Below are positions 25,139 to 32,973 of a DNA stretch of 36,652 nucleotides, one piece after another. Origin of the DNA: an uncultured Alphaproteobacteria bacterium (GTDB taxonomy: Bacteria; Pseudomonadota; Alphaproteobacteria; Bin65); the NCBI GenBank assembly GCA_947259335.1, contig CAMYMQ010000346.1, positions 1 to 36,652 on the forward strand, written 5' to 3'. The translations under genes and the position numbers were made by a program. The notes below the pieces were generated by a model. The model was not told where the DNA came from. It saw nothing but the letters and a program-made list of their open reading frames with translations, and ran no database searches. Numbering within the stretch: the first letter of the stretch is position 1; every line of letters begins with the position of its first letter.

Positions 25139-26938
25139 ATGCCTTCGAAAGCCGAGAAGACTTCCCAAACGTCATCACCGCATGAGCCGGGATCGGGTAT
25201 CGACAAGCTTGCCGGAAACGCGCATGGCGCCGGCTCGGCGGGGGTTGCGGCATCGCCCGCCGGCGTCCCCAAGCTGGCGGCGGCCGGCGAGATCGGTTCG
25301 CTGATCGACAGGGCGGTCCGCTCTCAAGCGGCCCAGAGCATCCTGCGGCGAGCGACATTCACCTCGCGTACCGCGGCCGCCGTTATCCTCGAACAGGCGC
25401 GGATACTTCATGCCTCCGCGCAGGGAACCGCCGTGGCGACGGCGGTGAACGGCCTGCTGCTCGTGGTGGCCTATATCGGCAGCGTCCTGCCGCCGGTGGT
25501 CATCCTCGGCTGGTACGTGCTGCTGGTGCTGGCGCTGCTCTACCGCTTCCGGGTCATGGCTCATTTCGTGGGCGTCGATACCGGCGAGGGCGCCCGCCAA
25601 TGGCTGAACTCGATCACCGTGGCCTCCGCCGTGATGGGCATGGTCTGGGGCATCGCCGCGCTGGCGATGGTGTTCGTACCCGATCCGCTCAGGGCGGCCC
25701 TGGTGGTCTTCGTCCTGGCGATCACGACCGCCGGCGCCTCGGCGACCAGCGGCGTCTACTGGCGCGCGGCGCTTGCCTTCAACGTGCCGGCGCTGCTGCC
25801 GCTGTTCATCCACCTGACCCATCGCGGTTTCATGCCTGGCGCGTCCCACGTCGACTGGGCGATGGCGGTGCTGACCGCCGTCTATTTCCTGTTGCTGATG
25901 CGCGTCGCCCGCAATACGGAGCGTTCCATCACCGAGAGTGCGAATCTCAAGGAACAGAAGTCGGTCCTGGCCGAACGGTTGACCGATTCCCTTCAGGATC
26001 TCGAAGTGAGCCACCGCGAACTGGAAGCCAAGAAGGACGAACTCCAGATCGTCGCCGACTATTCTTACGCGTGGGAAAGCTGGTTCGCCAACGATGGGGA
26101 ATTGCTCTGGCTGAACCCGGCGGTGGAACGAATCACCGGCTATACCGCGGACGAATGCCGGAAGATGGAGAAGTTCCCCATTCCCTTCGTCCACGCCGAC
26201 GATCGCGATGCCGTTGTCCGCTTCCTGAAGGATGCGCCCGAGGCGCCCGGCATGATCGGCCTGGAATTCAGGATTCTGCGCAAGGATGGCGAAACCCATT
26301 GGTGCGCGGCCGAGTCGGTCCAGGCGCGCGACAAGGCCGACGCGCTGCGGGGGTTCCGGCTGAGCGTGCGCGACATCACCGAGCGCCGGACCCTTCAGAA
26401 CGAACTGGAACGCCTTGCCAGCACCGATCCGCTGACCGGCGCCGTGAACCGCCGCAAGTTTTTCGAGATGTTCGAGCGCGAAGCCTATCGAGCGGGCCGC
26501 TATTCCCGGCCGACCATGCTCGCCTCCTTCGACATCGATCACTTCAAGCTGATCAACGACGCCTACGGTCACGCGGCTGGAGACAACTGTCTCAAGGCTT
26601 TCGTCGATCTGATCCGGGAGAGTACCCGCCAGACCGATATCCTGGCGCGGTTCGGCGGCGAGGAGTTCATCCTCCTGATGCCGGAGACCGAGCCCCAGGC
26701 GGCCGTGGATCTGTGCGAGCGTCTCAAGCGCGCCGTCGCCGGTCTGCAGGTCGACAGCGATCGCGGCCCGGTCGGCTTCACGGTGAGCGTCGGCGTGACC
26801 GAGGTCGATGCCGATATCCCGAACCTCGATTTTTCACTCGGCGTCGCCGACGCGGCGCTCTATCAGTCGAAGCGAAACGGCCGCAACCGCGTGACCTATA
26901 TGATGTCCGACGCGGCGCCGCGCGCTCTCAAGAACTGA
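25139..26938 (+). CDS. Membrane PAS-GGDEF diguanylate cyclase
   Basis: 599 residues. After a disordered N-terminus, residues about 95-265 hold several membrane helices, then a coiled coil, a PAS domain (about 305-417, ITGYTADECRKME and the RDITERR exit motif), and a GGDEF domain (about 430-590). The active-site loop is GGEEF near 506, and the RxxD product-inhibition site (RQTD) lies five residues before it, so a working c-di-GMP synthase with feedback control is predicted. The domain start STDPLTGAVNRRKF is standard. No EAL domain. The ATG at 25139 is chosen for its GGGA; an in-frame ATG at 25073 is possible. The region 24848-25138 upstream holds no gene I can support, only a TCTTAAGGGTAA-like AT-rich patch near 25036. 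Confidence 0.93.
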   Translation: MPSKAEKTSQTSSPHEPGSGIDKLAGNAHGAGSAGVAASPAGVPKLAAAGEIGSLIDRAVRSQAAQSILRRATFTSRTAAAVILEQARILHASAQGTAVATAVNGLLLVVAYIGSVLPPVVILGWYVLLVLALLYRFRVMAHFVGVDTGEGARQWLNSITVASAVMGMVWGIAALAMVFVPDPLRAALVVFVLAITTAGASATSGVYWRAALAFNVPALLPLFIHLTHRGFMPGASHVDWAMAVLTAVYFLLLMRVARNTERSITESANLKEQKSVLAERLTDSLQDLEVSHRELEAKKDELQIVADYSYAWESWFANDGELLWLNPAVERITGYTADECRKMEKFPIPFVHADDRDAVVRFLKDAPEAPGMIGLEFRILRKDGETHWCAAESVQARDKADALRGFRLSVRDITERRTLQNELERLASTDPLTGAVNRRKFFEMFEREAYRAGRYSRPTMLASFDIDHFKLINDAYGHAAGDNCLKAFVDLIRESTRQTDILARFGGEEFILLMPETEPQAAVDLCERLKRAVAGLQVDSDRGPVGFTVSVGVTEVDADIPNLDFSLGVADAALYQSKRNGRNRVTYMMSDAAPRALKN

Positions 26939-27288
26939 CGCCGTCGCCCGCCGGCCCGGCCGCCATCGGGATGACCTGACTTACATCCACTCGGATGCGG
27001 AAGCCGCAGACGCATTGTTCACAATCGCGGTGGATAATCATGTGGATAGAGTGGAAGTCTGCGGTTGTCACAAAGGGTTAACATTGTGCCTGAACTTTGG
27101 GCAATCCATATAACATATTGAAAATAAACAATTTAAAGACCTAGGCCGTGGGCGTCCCGAGTGCGAGTTCGATGGCGTCGAAAATGTGGCAGGCGCGGTC
27201 TTTGCCGAAACAATAGGCCGTTCGGCGGCGCTGGACCGACAAGAAAACTACGATCCATACGCCGCCGAATTCTATTCAATCCATATCG
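26939..27288. other. 350-base gap between convergent genes
   Basis: Holds an 8-bp inverted repeat CCGCAGAC/GTCTGCGG around two DnaA-like boxes (27029-27049), then a very AT-rich tract at 27085-27140. Its 3' part, on the minus strand, has a short open frame (27141-27275) with coding-like codon choice but no good start. No gene starts from this AT-rich tract on the plus strand, which is odd for promoter-like DNA. Confidence 0.5.
27029..27049 (-). repeat. Two DnaA-box-like sequences in tandem
   Basis: GGTGGATAA (27029-27037) and TGTGGATAG (27041-27049) are reverse complements of TTATCCACC and CTATCCACA, each one base from the DnaA box TTATCCACA. They are 12 bp apart in the same orientation, similar to the 11-bp spacing of the first two boxes at 20049. 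Confidence 0.45.
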
Positions 27289-28353
27289 CTACTTCGCGAG
27301 ATAGCTGCGGTGGAACCAGGCGCCGGTCGTCAGGGTCGATTCGGCATAGAGCGCCTTGCCGGTTTGTTGGGTCTTGATGCGCACGTCCTTGGTGACCCTG
27401 CGGGTCCTGGCGGGTGCGCTGCGGGGCTCCTCGAGGAAGACGCGCACCGCTTCGGGCTTGGGTTGCTCGATCGTCGAGGCGCTTGTGGACCTGCTCCTTT
27501 CGGCCAGCGCTTCGGTTGCCGAGGCGCGCAGCAGCTTGGGCCACAGCTTCGCGAACAGCGCGTTGCCCCCGTATTCGTCGCCGCTGTTGATCTTGCCGTT
27601 CACGGCAAAGACATAGCCGACCGCGTCGGGGTGCTTGTTGACGAGGCCCGCCAACGCCGTCTGATAACGGCTTACGGCCGCTTGCAGATTCTTGTTTTCG
27701 AGCGCGAGTTGCAGGCTGGTTCTCGATCGCTCGGACTGGACCTGGGTGCCGACATTGCGAGAGAGTTTCTTCTGAAGCTTGTCGACGGTCGACCAGACCT
27801 TGTGCTGATTGTCGCGCGCGGCGAGTTGTTGGCGGTGACCTGGACGCGTGATCGCCTTCGGTTCGGCGTAGAGGGCAAGCTTGCCTTCCTTCGACGGCAT
27901 CCGGGTGGTCGACGATGAAAACCGGTGCACGGCTTCGCCGCTGCGCTTCGACCAGCGTCCTTTCTCGACGCAAAAGGCGCCGAGCGGCACTGCGCCCGAT
28001 CGGGGCGGAAGGATCAGGCTGGCGGTCACCACGCGGTCCTGCTTGCCGCCTTTCACGATGTCGCCCGCCTGGATGAACACCGGCTTGTCGCCGACATTCT
28101 CGATTTCGAGGCGGTTGACGCGGCCGGTTTCGCGCAACCGAACGGTTCCCGCGGCCAGCGCCTCCTGCAGCGTCAAGGGGGCGGGTCGCTTGGCGCCGGC
28201 CTTACGGTGGATCAGATAGACCGCGAGGTTGTTGTGGACGTACGGCCCGGAAAGCCGGTAACCGGCGTCCGCCGCAGCCGGCGCCGCGGTGACGGCAAGG
28301 CCGGGCGCCAACGAGGCGGCGGCAATCAAGGACAGGATTGTGCGACGTTTCAT
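27289..28353 (-). CDS. Exported ARPP-1-like protein
   Basis: 354 residues. Signal peptide MKRRTILSLIAAASLAPGLA with cleavage near AAADA. The segment LTLQEALAAGTVRL, then NKPVFIQAGDIVKGG-type sequence (GDKPVFIQAGDIVKGGKQ) and LILPPRSGAVPLGAFCVEKGRW matches the ARPP-1 domain, found in bacterial exported proteins of unknown role. The C-terminal 80 residues are Arg/Ala-rich. The ATG at 28353 is fixed by the signal peptide and GGAGGGG 8 bases upstream. It forms a single gene; the 212-base upstream gap contains CCCC-GAAAA-GGGG (about 28474-28486). Confidence 0.72.
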   Translation of the reverse strand: MKRRTILSLIAAASLAPGLAVTAAPAAADAGYRLSGPYVHNNLAVYLIHRKAGAKRPAPLTLQEALAAGTVRLRETGRVNRLEIENVGDKPVFIQAGDIVKGGKQDRVVTASLILPPRSGAVPLGAFCVEKGRWSKRSGEAVHRFSSSTTRMPSKEGKLALYAEPKAITRPGHRQQLAARDNQHKVWSTVDKLQKKLSRNVGTQVQSERSRTSLQLALENKNLQAAVSRYQTALAGLVNKHPDAVGYVFAVNGKINSGDEYGGNALFAKLWPKLLRASATEALAERSRSTSASTIEQPKPEAVRVFLEEPRSAPARTRRVTKDVRIKTQQTGKALYAESTLTTGAWFHRSYLAK

Positions 28354-28565
28354 CTTCAGGACCCCTCCATGAGAAACGAACCCGCAAGTCGGGAACGGAT
28401 TCTCAATAGATGCCAGGTAAGGCGGAGGCGGGGAGGCAATGGGGCCATCGCGGGGAGCAAATAGGGCGAGGCCCCCGAAAAGGGGCGGATGTCGGGCCAT
28501 GGGCCCTGCACGCTCTCGGAGACTCCCCGAGAGATGCGATATCCCGCCTGTCCGCCGCCAGCCCG

Positions 28566-29441
28566 CTAGGTCTCGCCGAAGAATCTCATGAGCGCGGCGC
28601 TTGTCTCGTCGGGCTTTTCTTCGGGCAGGAAGTGGCCGCAATCGATCGCTTCGCCGCGCACGTCGCTGGCCCGCTCCCGCCACACAGCGAGCACGTCATA
28701 CCCTTTGGCGACGAAGCCCTTGCCACCCCATAGAGCGAGCAGCGGACAGGCGACTTTCGTCGCCATGTCCGCCTCGTCGTGCTCGAGATCGATAGACGCC
28801 GCCGCGCGGTAGTCCTCGCAAGTCGCATGGATCGTGGCGGGATCGCTGAAACAGCGGACGTATTCCGCCAGGGCTTCGGGCGTGAAAGCGCTCTCGTCCT
28901 TGCCCCAGTGGCCCAGCTTTCGGCGCAGATAGTATTCCGGGGCCCCGCCGATCAGCCGTTCGGGCAGATCGAAGGGCTGGATCAGGAAGAACCAGTGATA
29001 GTAGGCGGTCGCCATCGTCTGATCGACGTTGGCGAAGACGGCATGGGTCGGGGCGATATCGAGCACGGCCAGCCGCCGAACGCGATCCGGGTGATCGAGC
29101 GCCAGCCGGTGGCCGACGCGGGCACCCCGGTCGTGACCGGCGACGAAGAAACTGTCGTAGCCGAGGGAGGCCATGGCCTCCACCTGGTCCTGGGCCATCG
29201 CGCGTTTGGAATAGGCCGCGTGGGAGGGGTCGGACGCCGCCTTTTCCGAGTCGCCGTAGCCGCGCAGGTCGGCGGCGACGACGGTGAAGTGTTCGGCCAG
29301 GAGCGGCGCGCACTTGTGCCACATGGCATGGGTCTGGGGATAGCCGTGCAGCAACAGCAGGGGCGGTCCGTCGCCGCCGCGCACGAGGTTGATTTCGGCG
29401 CCCGACGTGGCGATGCGATGCCGTTCGAAACCCTCGAACAT
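28566..29441 (-). CDS. Haloacetate (fluoroacetate) dehalogenase-type alpha/beta hydrolase
   Basis: 291 residues, alpha/beta hydrolase. The nucleophile is Asp104 in GHDRGARVGHR, not Ser. Relative to the characterised fluoroacetate dehalogenase of Rhodopseudomonas palustris (Asp110, Arg111, Arg114, Asp134, His155, Trp156, Trp185, Tyr219, His280), this protein has Asp104, Arg105, Arg108, Asp128, His149, Trp150, Trp179, Tyr211 and His270: carboxylate clamp, catalytic triad and halide pocket are all present, with almost identical spacing. Predicted reaction is hydrolysis of a haloacetate to glycolate. HGYPQTHAMWH forms the oxyanion region. The ATG at 29441 is the family start. Reference numbering is from memory. 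Confidence 0.85.
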   Translation of the reverse strand: MFEGFERHRIATSGAEINLVRGGDGPPLLLLHGYPQTHAMWHKCAPLLAEHFTVVAADLRGYGDSEKAASDPSHAAYSKRAMAQDQVEAMASLGYDSFFVAGHDRGARVGHRLALDHPDRVRRLAVLDIAPTHAVFANVDQTMATAYYHWFFLIQPFDLPERLIGGAPEYYLRRKLGHWGKDESAFTPEALAEYVRCFSDPATIHATCEDYRAAASIDLEHDEADMATKVACPLLALWGGKGFVAKGYDVLAVWRERASDVRGEAIDCGHFLPEEKPDETSAALMRFFGET

Positions 29442-29523
29442 GGTGATCTCCGTGCGCGCTGTCCCAGAGGCAGGGGTAGCGGAAGCCCGGGCGGCGGGCA
29501 ACCGGGGCCGTCCGGTCTCCGGA

Positions 29524-30312
29524 CTACAGCAGGCCGAGCGACCGGAACGACGCGGTCTCGGCGGCGCCGACGACCAGATGGTCGTGCAGGACAACGCCCA
29601 GTGGCGCCGCGGCGTCCTTCACCGCCCGGGTCATGTCGATATCGGCCTGCGACGGGGTGGGGTCGCCCGAGGGATGGTTGTGGACCAGGATCAGCGCGCA
29701 GGCGCCGAGTTCCAGCGCGCGCTTGACCACTTCCCGCGGGTAGACGGGCGTGTGGTCGACCGTCCCCCGGCCCTGGACCTCGTCGGCGATCAGCCGGTTC
29801 TTGCGGTCGAGGAAGAGGATCCTCACCTGTTCCACGGGCTCGTGGGCAATGGCGGCGCGCAGATAGTCGAGCAGCGCCTGCCAGTTCGAAATGACCGGAG
29901 CCTCGCGCGCCTGCGCGGAAAGCAATCTGAGGCTGGCGGCCTGTGCCGCCTTGATCGCGGCGATGCCCGCGGTGCCCAACCCCTTTACGTTGGCCCGATC
30001 GAGAGCCTCGGGCGATGCGCTGAGAACGCGGGCCAGTCCGCCGAAACGCTGGATCAGCGCCTTCGCCATCGGCTTGACGTCCGCGCGCGGATTGGCGGCG
30101 AACAGGATCACCTCGAGCAGTTCATAGTCCGGCAGGGCGTCGGCGCCGCCCTCCAGGAACCGGTTGCGCAACCGGTCCCGGTGGCCGTGGCATTGGGATG
30201 CAGGCGCGGTTGGCTTTGGCTCCCGAGCGCTGCACGGCGCGGATGCCCGCGCCGACAGTGGCGGCAAGCCCGCATCGGCAAATTCGCCAGCCTGTCCGGT
30301 TGATCGGTCCAT
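29524..30312 (-). CDS. radC: RadC-family JAB/MPN-domain protein
   Basis: 262 residues. N-terminal helix-hairpin-helix-like region (RLRNRFLEGGADALPDYELLEVIL) and C-terminal JAMM metalloprotease-like domain with HNHPSGDPTPSQAD. Once called DNA repair protein RadC, but that role is not supported for E. coli; the biochemical activity is unknown. The ATG at 30312 is preceded at short distance by a perfect 16-bp palindrome. The first ~45 residues are low-complexity and not conserved, so a later start is possible. Near map and sfsA, as in other alphaproteobacteria. Confidence 0.88.
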   Translation of the reverse strand: MDRSTGQAGEFADAGLPPLSARASAPCSAREPKPTAPASQCHGHRDRLRNRFLEGGADALPDYELLEVILFAANPRADVKPMAKALIQRFGGLARVLSASPEALDRANVKGLGTAGIAAIKAAQAASLRLLSAQAREAPVISNWQALLDYLRAAIAHEPVEQVRILFLDRKNRLIADEVQGRGTVDHTPVYPREVVKRALELGACALILVHNHPSGDPTPSQADIDMTRAVKDAAAPLGVVLHDHLVVGAAETASFRSLGLL

Positions 30313-30325
30313 GATCCTTTTTGTA

Positions 30326-30341
30326 CACGGAACGTTCCGTG
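30326..30341. promoter_or_regulatory. 16-bp perfect palindrome upstream of radC
   Basis: CACGGAACGTTCCGTG, 14 bases before the radC start on the minus strand. It could be an operator in the radC promoter or leader. It does not match the alphaproteobacterial LexA box (GTTC-N7-GTTC). A perfect 16-mer palindrome is expected about once per 65 kb by chance. Confidence 0.35.
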
Positions 30342-30412
30342 AATTCCAGCCGAATCGCTGTAGAAAGAAGCGTACAGCCGACCCGAAGGGCGCAAGCTGC
30401 CGGCCGTTGGCT

Positions 30413-31168
30413 CTACAGCATGCGGAAGGTCGGCAGCTTCTGATCGAGGTTCTGTCTCGGCGCCGGGCCCCGCCGCCGGGCACGGTTAAGAAGGGCCAGC
30501 GCTCTGCGGGCGGTCCGCAGTTTCGGGTTGATGCGCAGGGCCCGGTAATAGGACTGACGGGCTTGCTGGTGGTTGCCGAGAACCAGAAGAGCCGTGCCGC
30601 GCAGCACCCAGGCCCCCGCGTTTCGGGGGGCGAGCTTGATCGCCTTGTCGGAGTCCCTCAGCGCGGCACCGACATTCTTCGCCATGAGTTGCAGGGCGGC
30701 CCGCATCGTGTATGCCTTTGCGGTAGGCCGAAGGGCGATCGCCCTGTTCACGTTGGCGAAGGCGGCGCCGAACTGTCGCTGACGGAAGCTCAGAATCGCA
30801 CGGTTGCTATATACGCTTGCGTTCCTCGGGTTTTCCTTCAAGGCCGCGCCGAAATCGGCCTGAGCGTTGCGCATGTTGCCGCTCAACGCGTGCGCGATGC
30901 CCCTGAGATTGTACGCTTCCGAGCGAATGGCGGATGGGACGCCACCGCGCCGGAGCGCGAGCGTGCTCATCGCAATGGCGTTGCCGAAATTTCGTCGCTT
31001 GAGCTGGTGCGCGGCGATCGCGAGCAGCGTGGTGGGCGGCGCTTGGCGGAGTGGTCGGCTCTGACTGCCGGGTGAGCCCGGGACCACATTGCCCGCCCCG
31101 GTCGTCTGGCAAGCGGAGGCCGAGGCAGCAAGGGCGATGACAACCGCCAGCCGGATGTAAAAAACCAT
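30413..31168 (-). CDS. TPR-repeat lipoprotein
   Basis: 251 residues. The N-terminus VFYIRLAVVIALAASASAC with Cys20 looks like a lipoprotein signal, though the -3 residue is Ala rather than Leu. At least four tetratricopeptide repeats follow (EAYNLRGIAHALSGN, ASVYSNRAILSFRQRQF, KAYTMRAALQLMAKN, AGAWVLRGTALLVLGN) between residues about 85 and 225, then a basic tail. TPRs bind partner proteins; a periplasmic or outer-membrane scaffold is inferred. SD AGGTGAT precedes the ATG. No partner can be named. Confidence 0.8.
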   Translation of the reverse strand: MVFYIRLAVVIALAASASACQTTGAGNVVPGSPGSQSRPLRQAPPTTLLAIAAHQLKRRNFGNAIAMSTLALRRGGVPSAIRSEAYNLRGIAHALSGNMRNAQADFGAALKENPRNASVYSNRAILSFRQRQFGAAFANVNRAIALRPTAKAYTMRAALQLMAKNVGAALRDSDKAIKLAPRNAGAWVLRGTALLVLGNHQQARQSYYRALRINPKLRTARRALALLNRARRRGPAPRQNLDQKLPTFRML

Positions 31169-31253
31169 CGGATCACCTGTCGGTTGAGCATCGCGATGTT
31201 CTCACCCGATGGTTTCCGATCGGAGCTGTCAGGTCAACTCAGTTTGAAGGAAT

Positions 31254-32057
31254 TCAGGCGGCGGCGTCGGCCGCTTCGGTCTCGTAGGGCGGCTTGTGGA
31301 GGCCCTGGGGCGACAGGGTGAAGATTTCGCAGCCCTCGGCGGTCACGCCGATCGAATGCTCGAACTGGGCCGACAGGCTCTTGTCGCGGGTCACCGCCGT
31401 CCAGCCGTCCGCGAGGATCTTGGTGTCCGAGCGGCCCGCGTTGATCATCGGCTCGATGGTGAAGAACATGCCCTCGCGCAGGACCAGCCCTTCGCCGGCC
31501 CGCCCGAAATGCAGGACCGACGGGGCGTCGTGGAAGACCTGGCCGAGACCGTGGCCGCAGAAGTCGCGCACGACCGAAAACCGGTTGGACTCGGCATGGC
31601 GCTGAATCGCGTGCCCGATGTCGCCCAGGGTCGCGCCGGGACGCACGGCCGCGATCCCGCGCATCATCGATTCATAGGTGACGTCGATCAGTTTGCGGGC
31701 CTTCACGCCGACCTTGCCGACAGGATACATGCGGCTGGTGTCGCCGTGCCAGCCGTCGATCGTCGGTGTGACGTCGATGTTGATGATGTCGCCGTCGGCC
31801 AAGACCCGGTCGCCGGGAATGCCGTGGCAGACGACATGGTTCACCGACGTGCACGAGCTGTGCTGATAGCCCTTGTAGCCGAGCGTCGCGGGATGGCCGC
31901 CGTGTTCGACCATGAAGTCGTGGCACAGCTGGTCGAGTTCGCCGGTAGTCACGCCCGGTTTGACGAAAGGGGTGATGAAATCGAGCGTGGCCGCCGCGAG
32001 CCGGCCCGCCCTGCGCATGCCCTCGAACTCCGATTCGTCATGGAGCTTTACGATCAT
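31254..32057 (-). CDS. map: Type I methionine aminopeptidase
   Basis: 267 residues from the chosen start. Removes the initiator Met from nascent proteins. Metal ligands are visible as the two Asp in NIDVTPTIDGWHGDT, the His in CGHGLGQVFHDAP, and Glu in FFTIEPMIN and QFEHSIGV. The SCTSVNHVVCHGIP substrate loop is typical. ATG 32057 gives a normal 13-residue lead to MRRAGRLAA; an in-frame ATG at 32099 would add 14 residues, and neither has a strong Shine-Dalgarno. It follows sfsA closely, so the two probably share a transcript. Confidence 0.95.
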   Translation of the reverse strand: MIVKLHDESEFEGMRRAGRLAAATLDFITPFVKPGVTTGELDQLCHDFMVEHGGHPATLGYKGYQHSSCTSVNHVVCHGIPGDRVLADGDIINIDVTPTIDGWHGDTSRMYPVGKVGVKARKLIDVTYESMMRGIAAVRPGATLGDIGHAIQRHAESNRFSVVRDFCGHGLGQVFHDAPSVLHFGRAGEGLVLREGMFFTIEPMINAGRSDTKILADGWTAVTRDKSLSAQFEHSIGVTAEGCEIFTLSPQGLHKPPYETEAADAAA

Positions 32058-32140
32058 GCGTGAGCGGCCGTCGTTGTCTGCAAGGGTTTCGGTGCGCATG
32101 AGCAACTGACTGAATTAGGGTTGACGACTTAGGTAGCGCG

Positions 32141-32887
32141 TCATTGTTCGACCGGCAAGGGCGGTCCCGAAATGGCGATTCCGCCGGTATCGATCCCGCA
32201 GCGGTACGCAAGGCACTCGACGCCCGCCGCCCGGGCCGCGGAGAGCGCGGCGGCGTATGCCGGGTCGATATCGCCGGCGACCCGGACATGGCTGCAATCG
32301 CCCCGCTGCACGACATAGAGCAGCACGGCCCGGGCGCCCGCCGCGGCGACCGTGGCCAGTTCGCCCAGATGCTTGGCGCCCCGCGCGGTGACGGCGTCGG
32401 GAAACTCGGCCGCGAGTTCCGCCGCTTCGGGCGACAGCTCCGGCCGTGCCAGGGTCACGCTCTTGACCTCGACGTAGCACGGCGGCCGGGCGTCGTCCTC
32501 GAGGAGGAAGTCGACCCGGGACCGGTCTCCATAACGGACTTCCCGCCGTCGCCGGGCATACCCGCTCAACTCGGCCAGGATGCCGGCATCGAGGGCTTCC
32601 TCGACCAGCCTGTTGGGCAGGCTGGTGTTGACGCCGACGAGAGCGCCGGTCGACGGCGCCCTGACGAGTTCGAGACTCCAGCGCAGCTTGCGTTCGGGGT
32701 TGCGGGCCGGCGACAGCCAGACCTCGCTGCCGGGGTCGGCCAGACCCATCATCGACCCCGGATTGGCGCAATGGGCGACAACGGCCGGTTCTTCGCCGCC
32801 GACGGTATCGACCCATTCGACGTCGGCGAGGAAGCGCTTGTAGCGGCGGAGAAGCCGCCCGCGCCGGAGCGGATCGGGAAACAGCAT
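32141..32887 (-). CDS. sfsA: SfsA family protein
   Basis: 248 residues. The SfsA pattern is clear: RYKRFLADVEW at the start, HCANPGSMMGL, WSLELVRAPSTGALVGVNTSLPNRLVEEAL, YGDRSRVDFLL and CYVEVKSVTL. The family was named for a sugar-fermentation-stimulation phenotype in E. coli and has a nuclease-like core (the D-ExK-like VDFLL...VEVKS pair); its true activity is not settled. Its neighbours map and radC are part of a conserved alphaproteobacterial grouping. Confidence 0.93.
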   Translation of the reverse strand: MLFPDPLRRGRLLRRYKRFLADVEWVDTVGGEEPAVVAHCANPGSMMGLADPGSEVWLSPARNPERKLRWSLELVRAPSTGALVGVNTSLPNRLVEEALDAGILAELSGYARRRREVRYGDRSRVDFLLEDDARPPCYVEVKSVTLARPELSPEAAELAAEFPDAVTARGAKHLGELATVAAAGARAVLLYVVQRGDCSHVRVAGDIDPAYAAALSAARAAGVECLAYRCGIDTGGIAISGPPLPVEQ

Positions 32888-32973
32888 CGGGGAGATCGGT
32901 GCTCGGAAGGCGGGGCAGGGAGGAAGGGCGAGCCCGAACAGTGGCCCCGAGCGCCCCTCGGGTCAACCCGGGG

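Noticed and set aside
30326-30341. LexA/SOS box
   Set aside because: Alphaproteobacterial LexA recognises GTTC-N7-GTTC direct repeats; this is a gapless palindrome.
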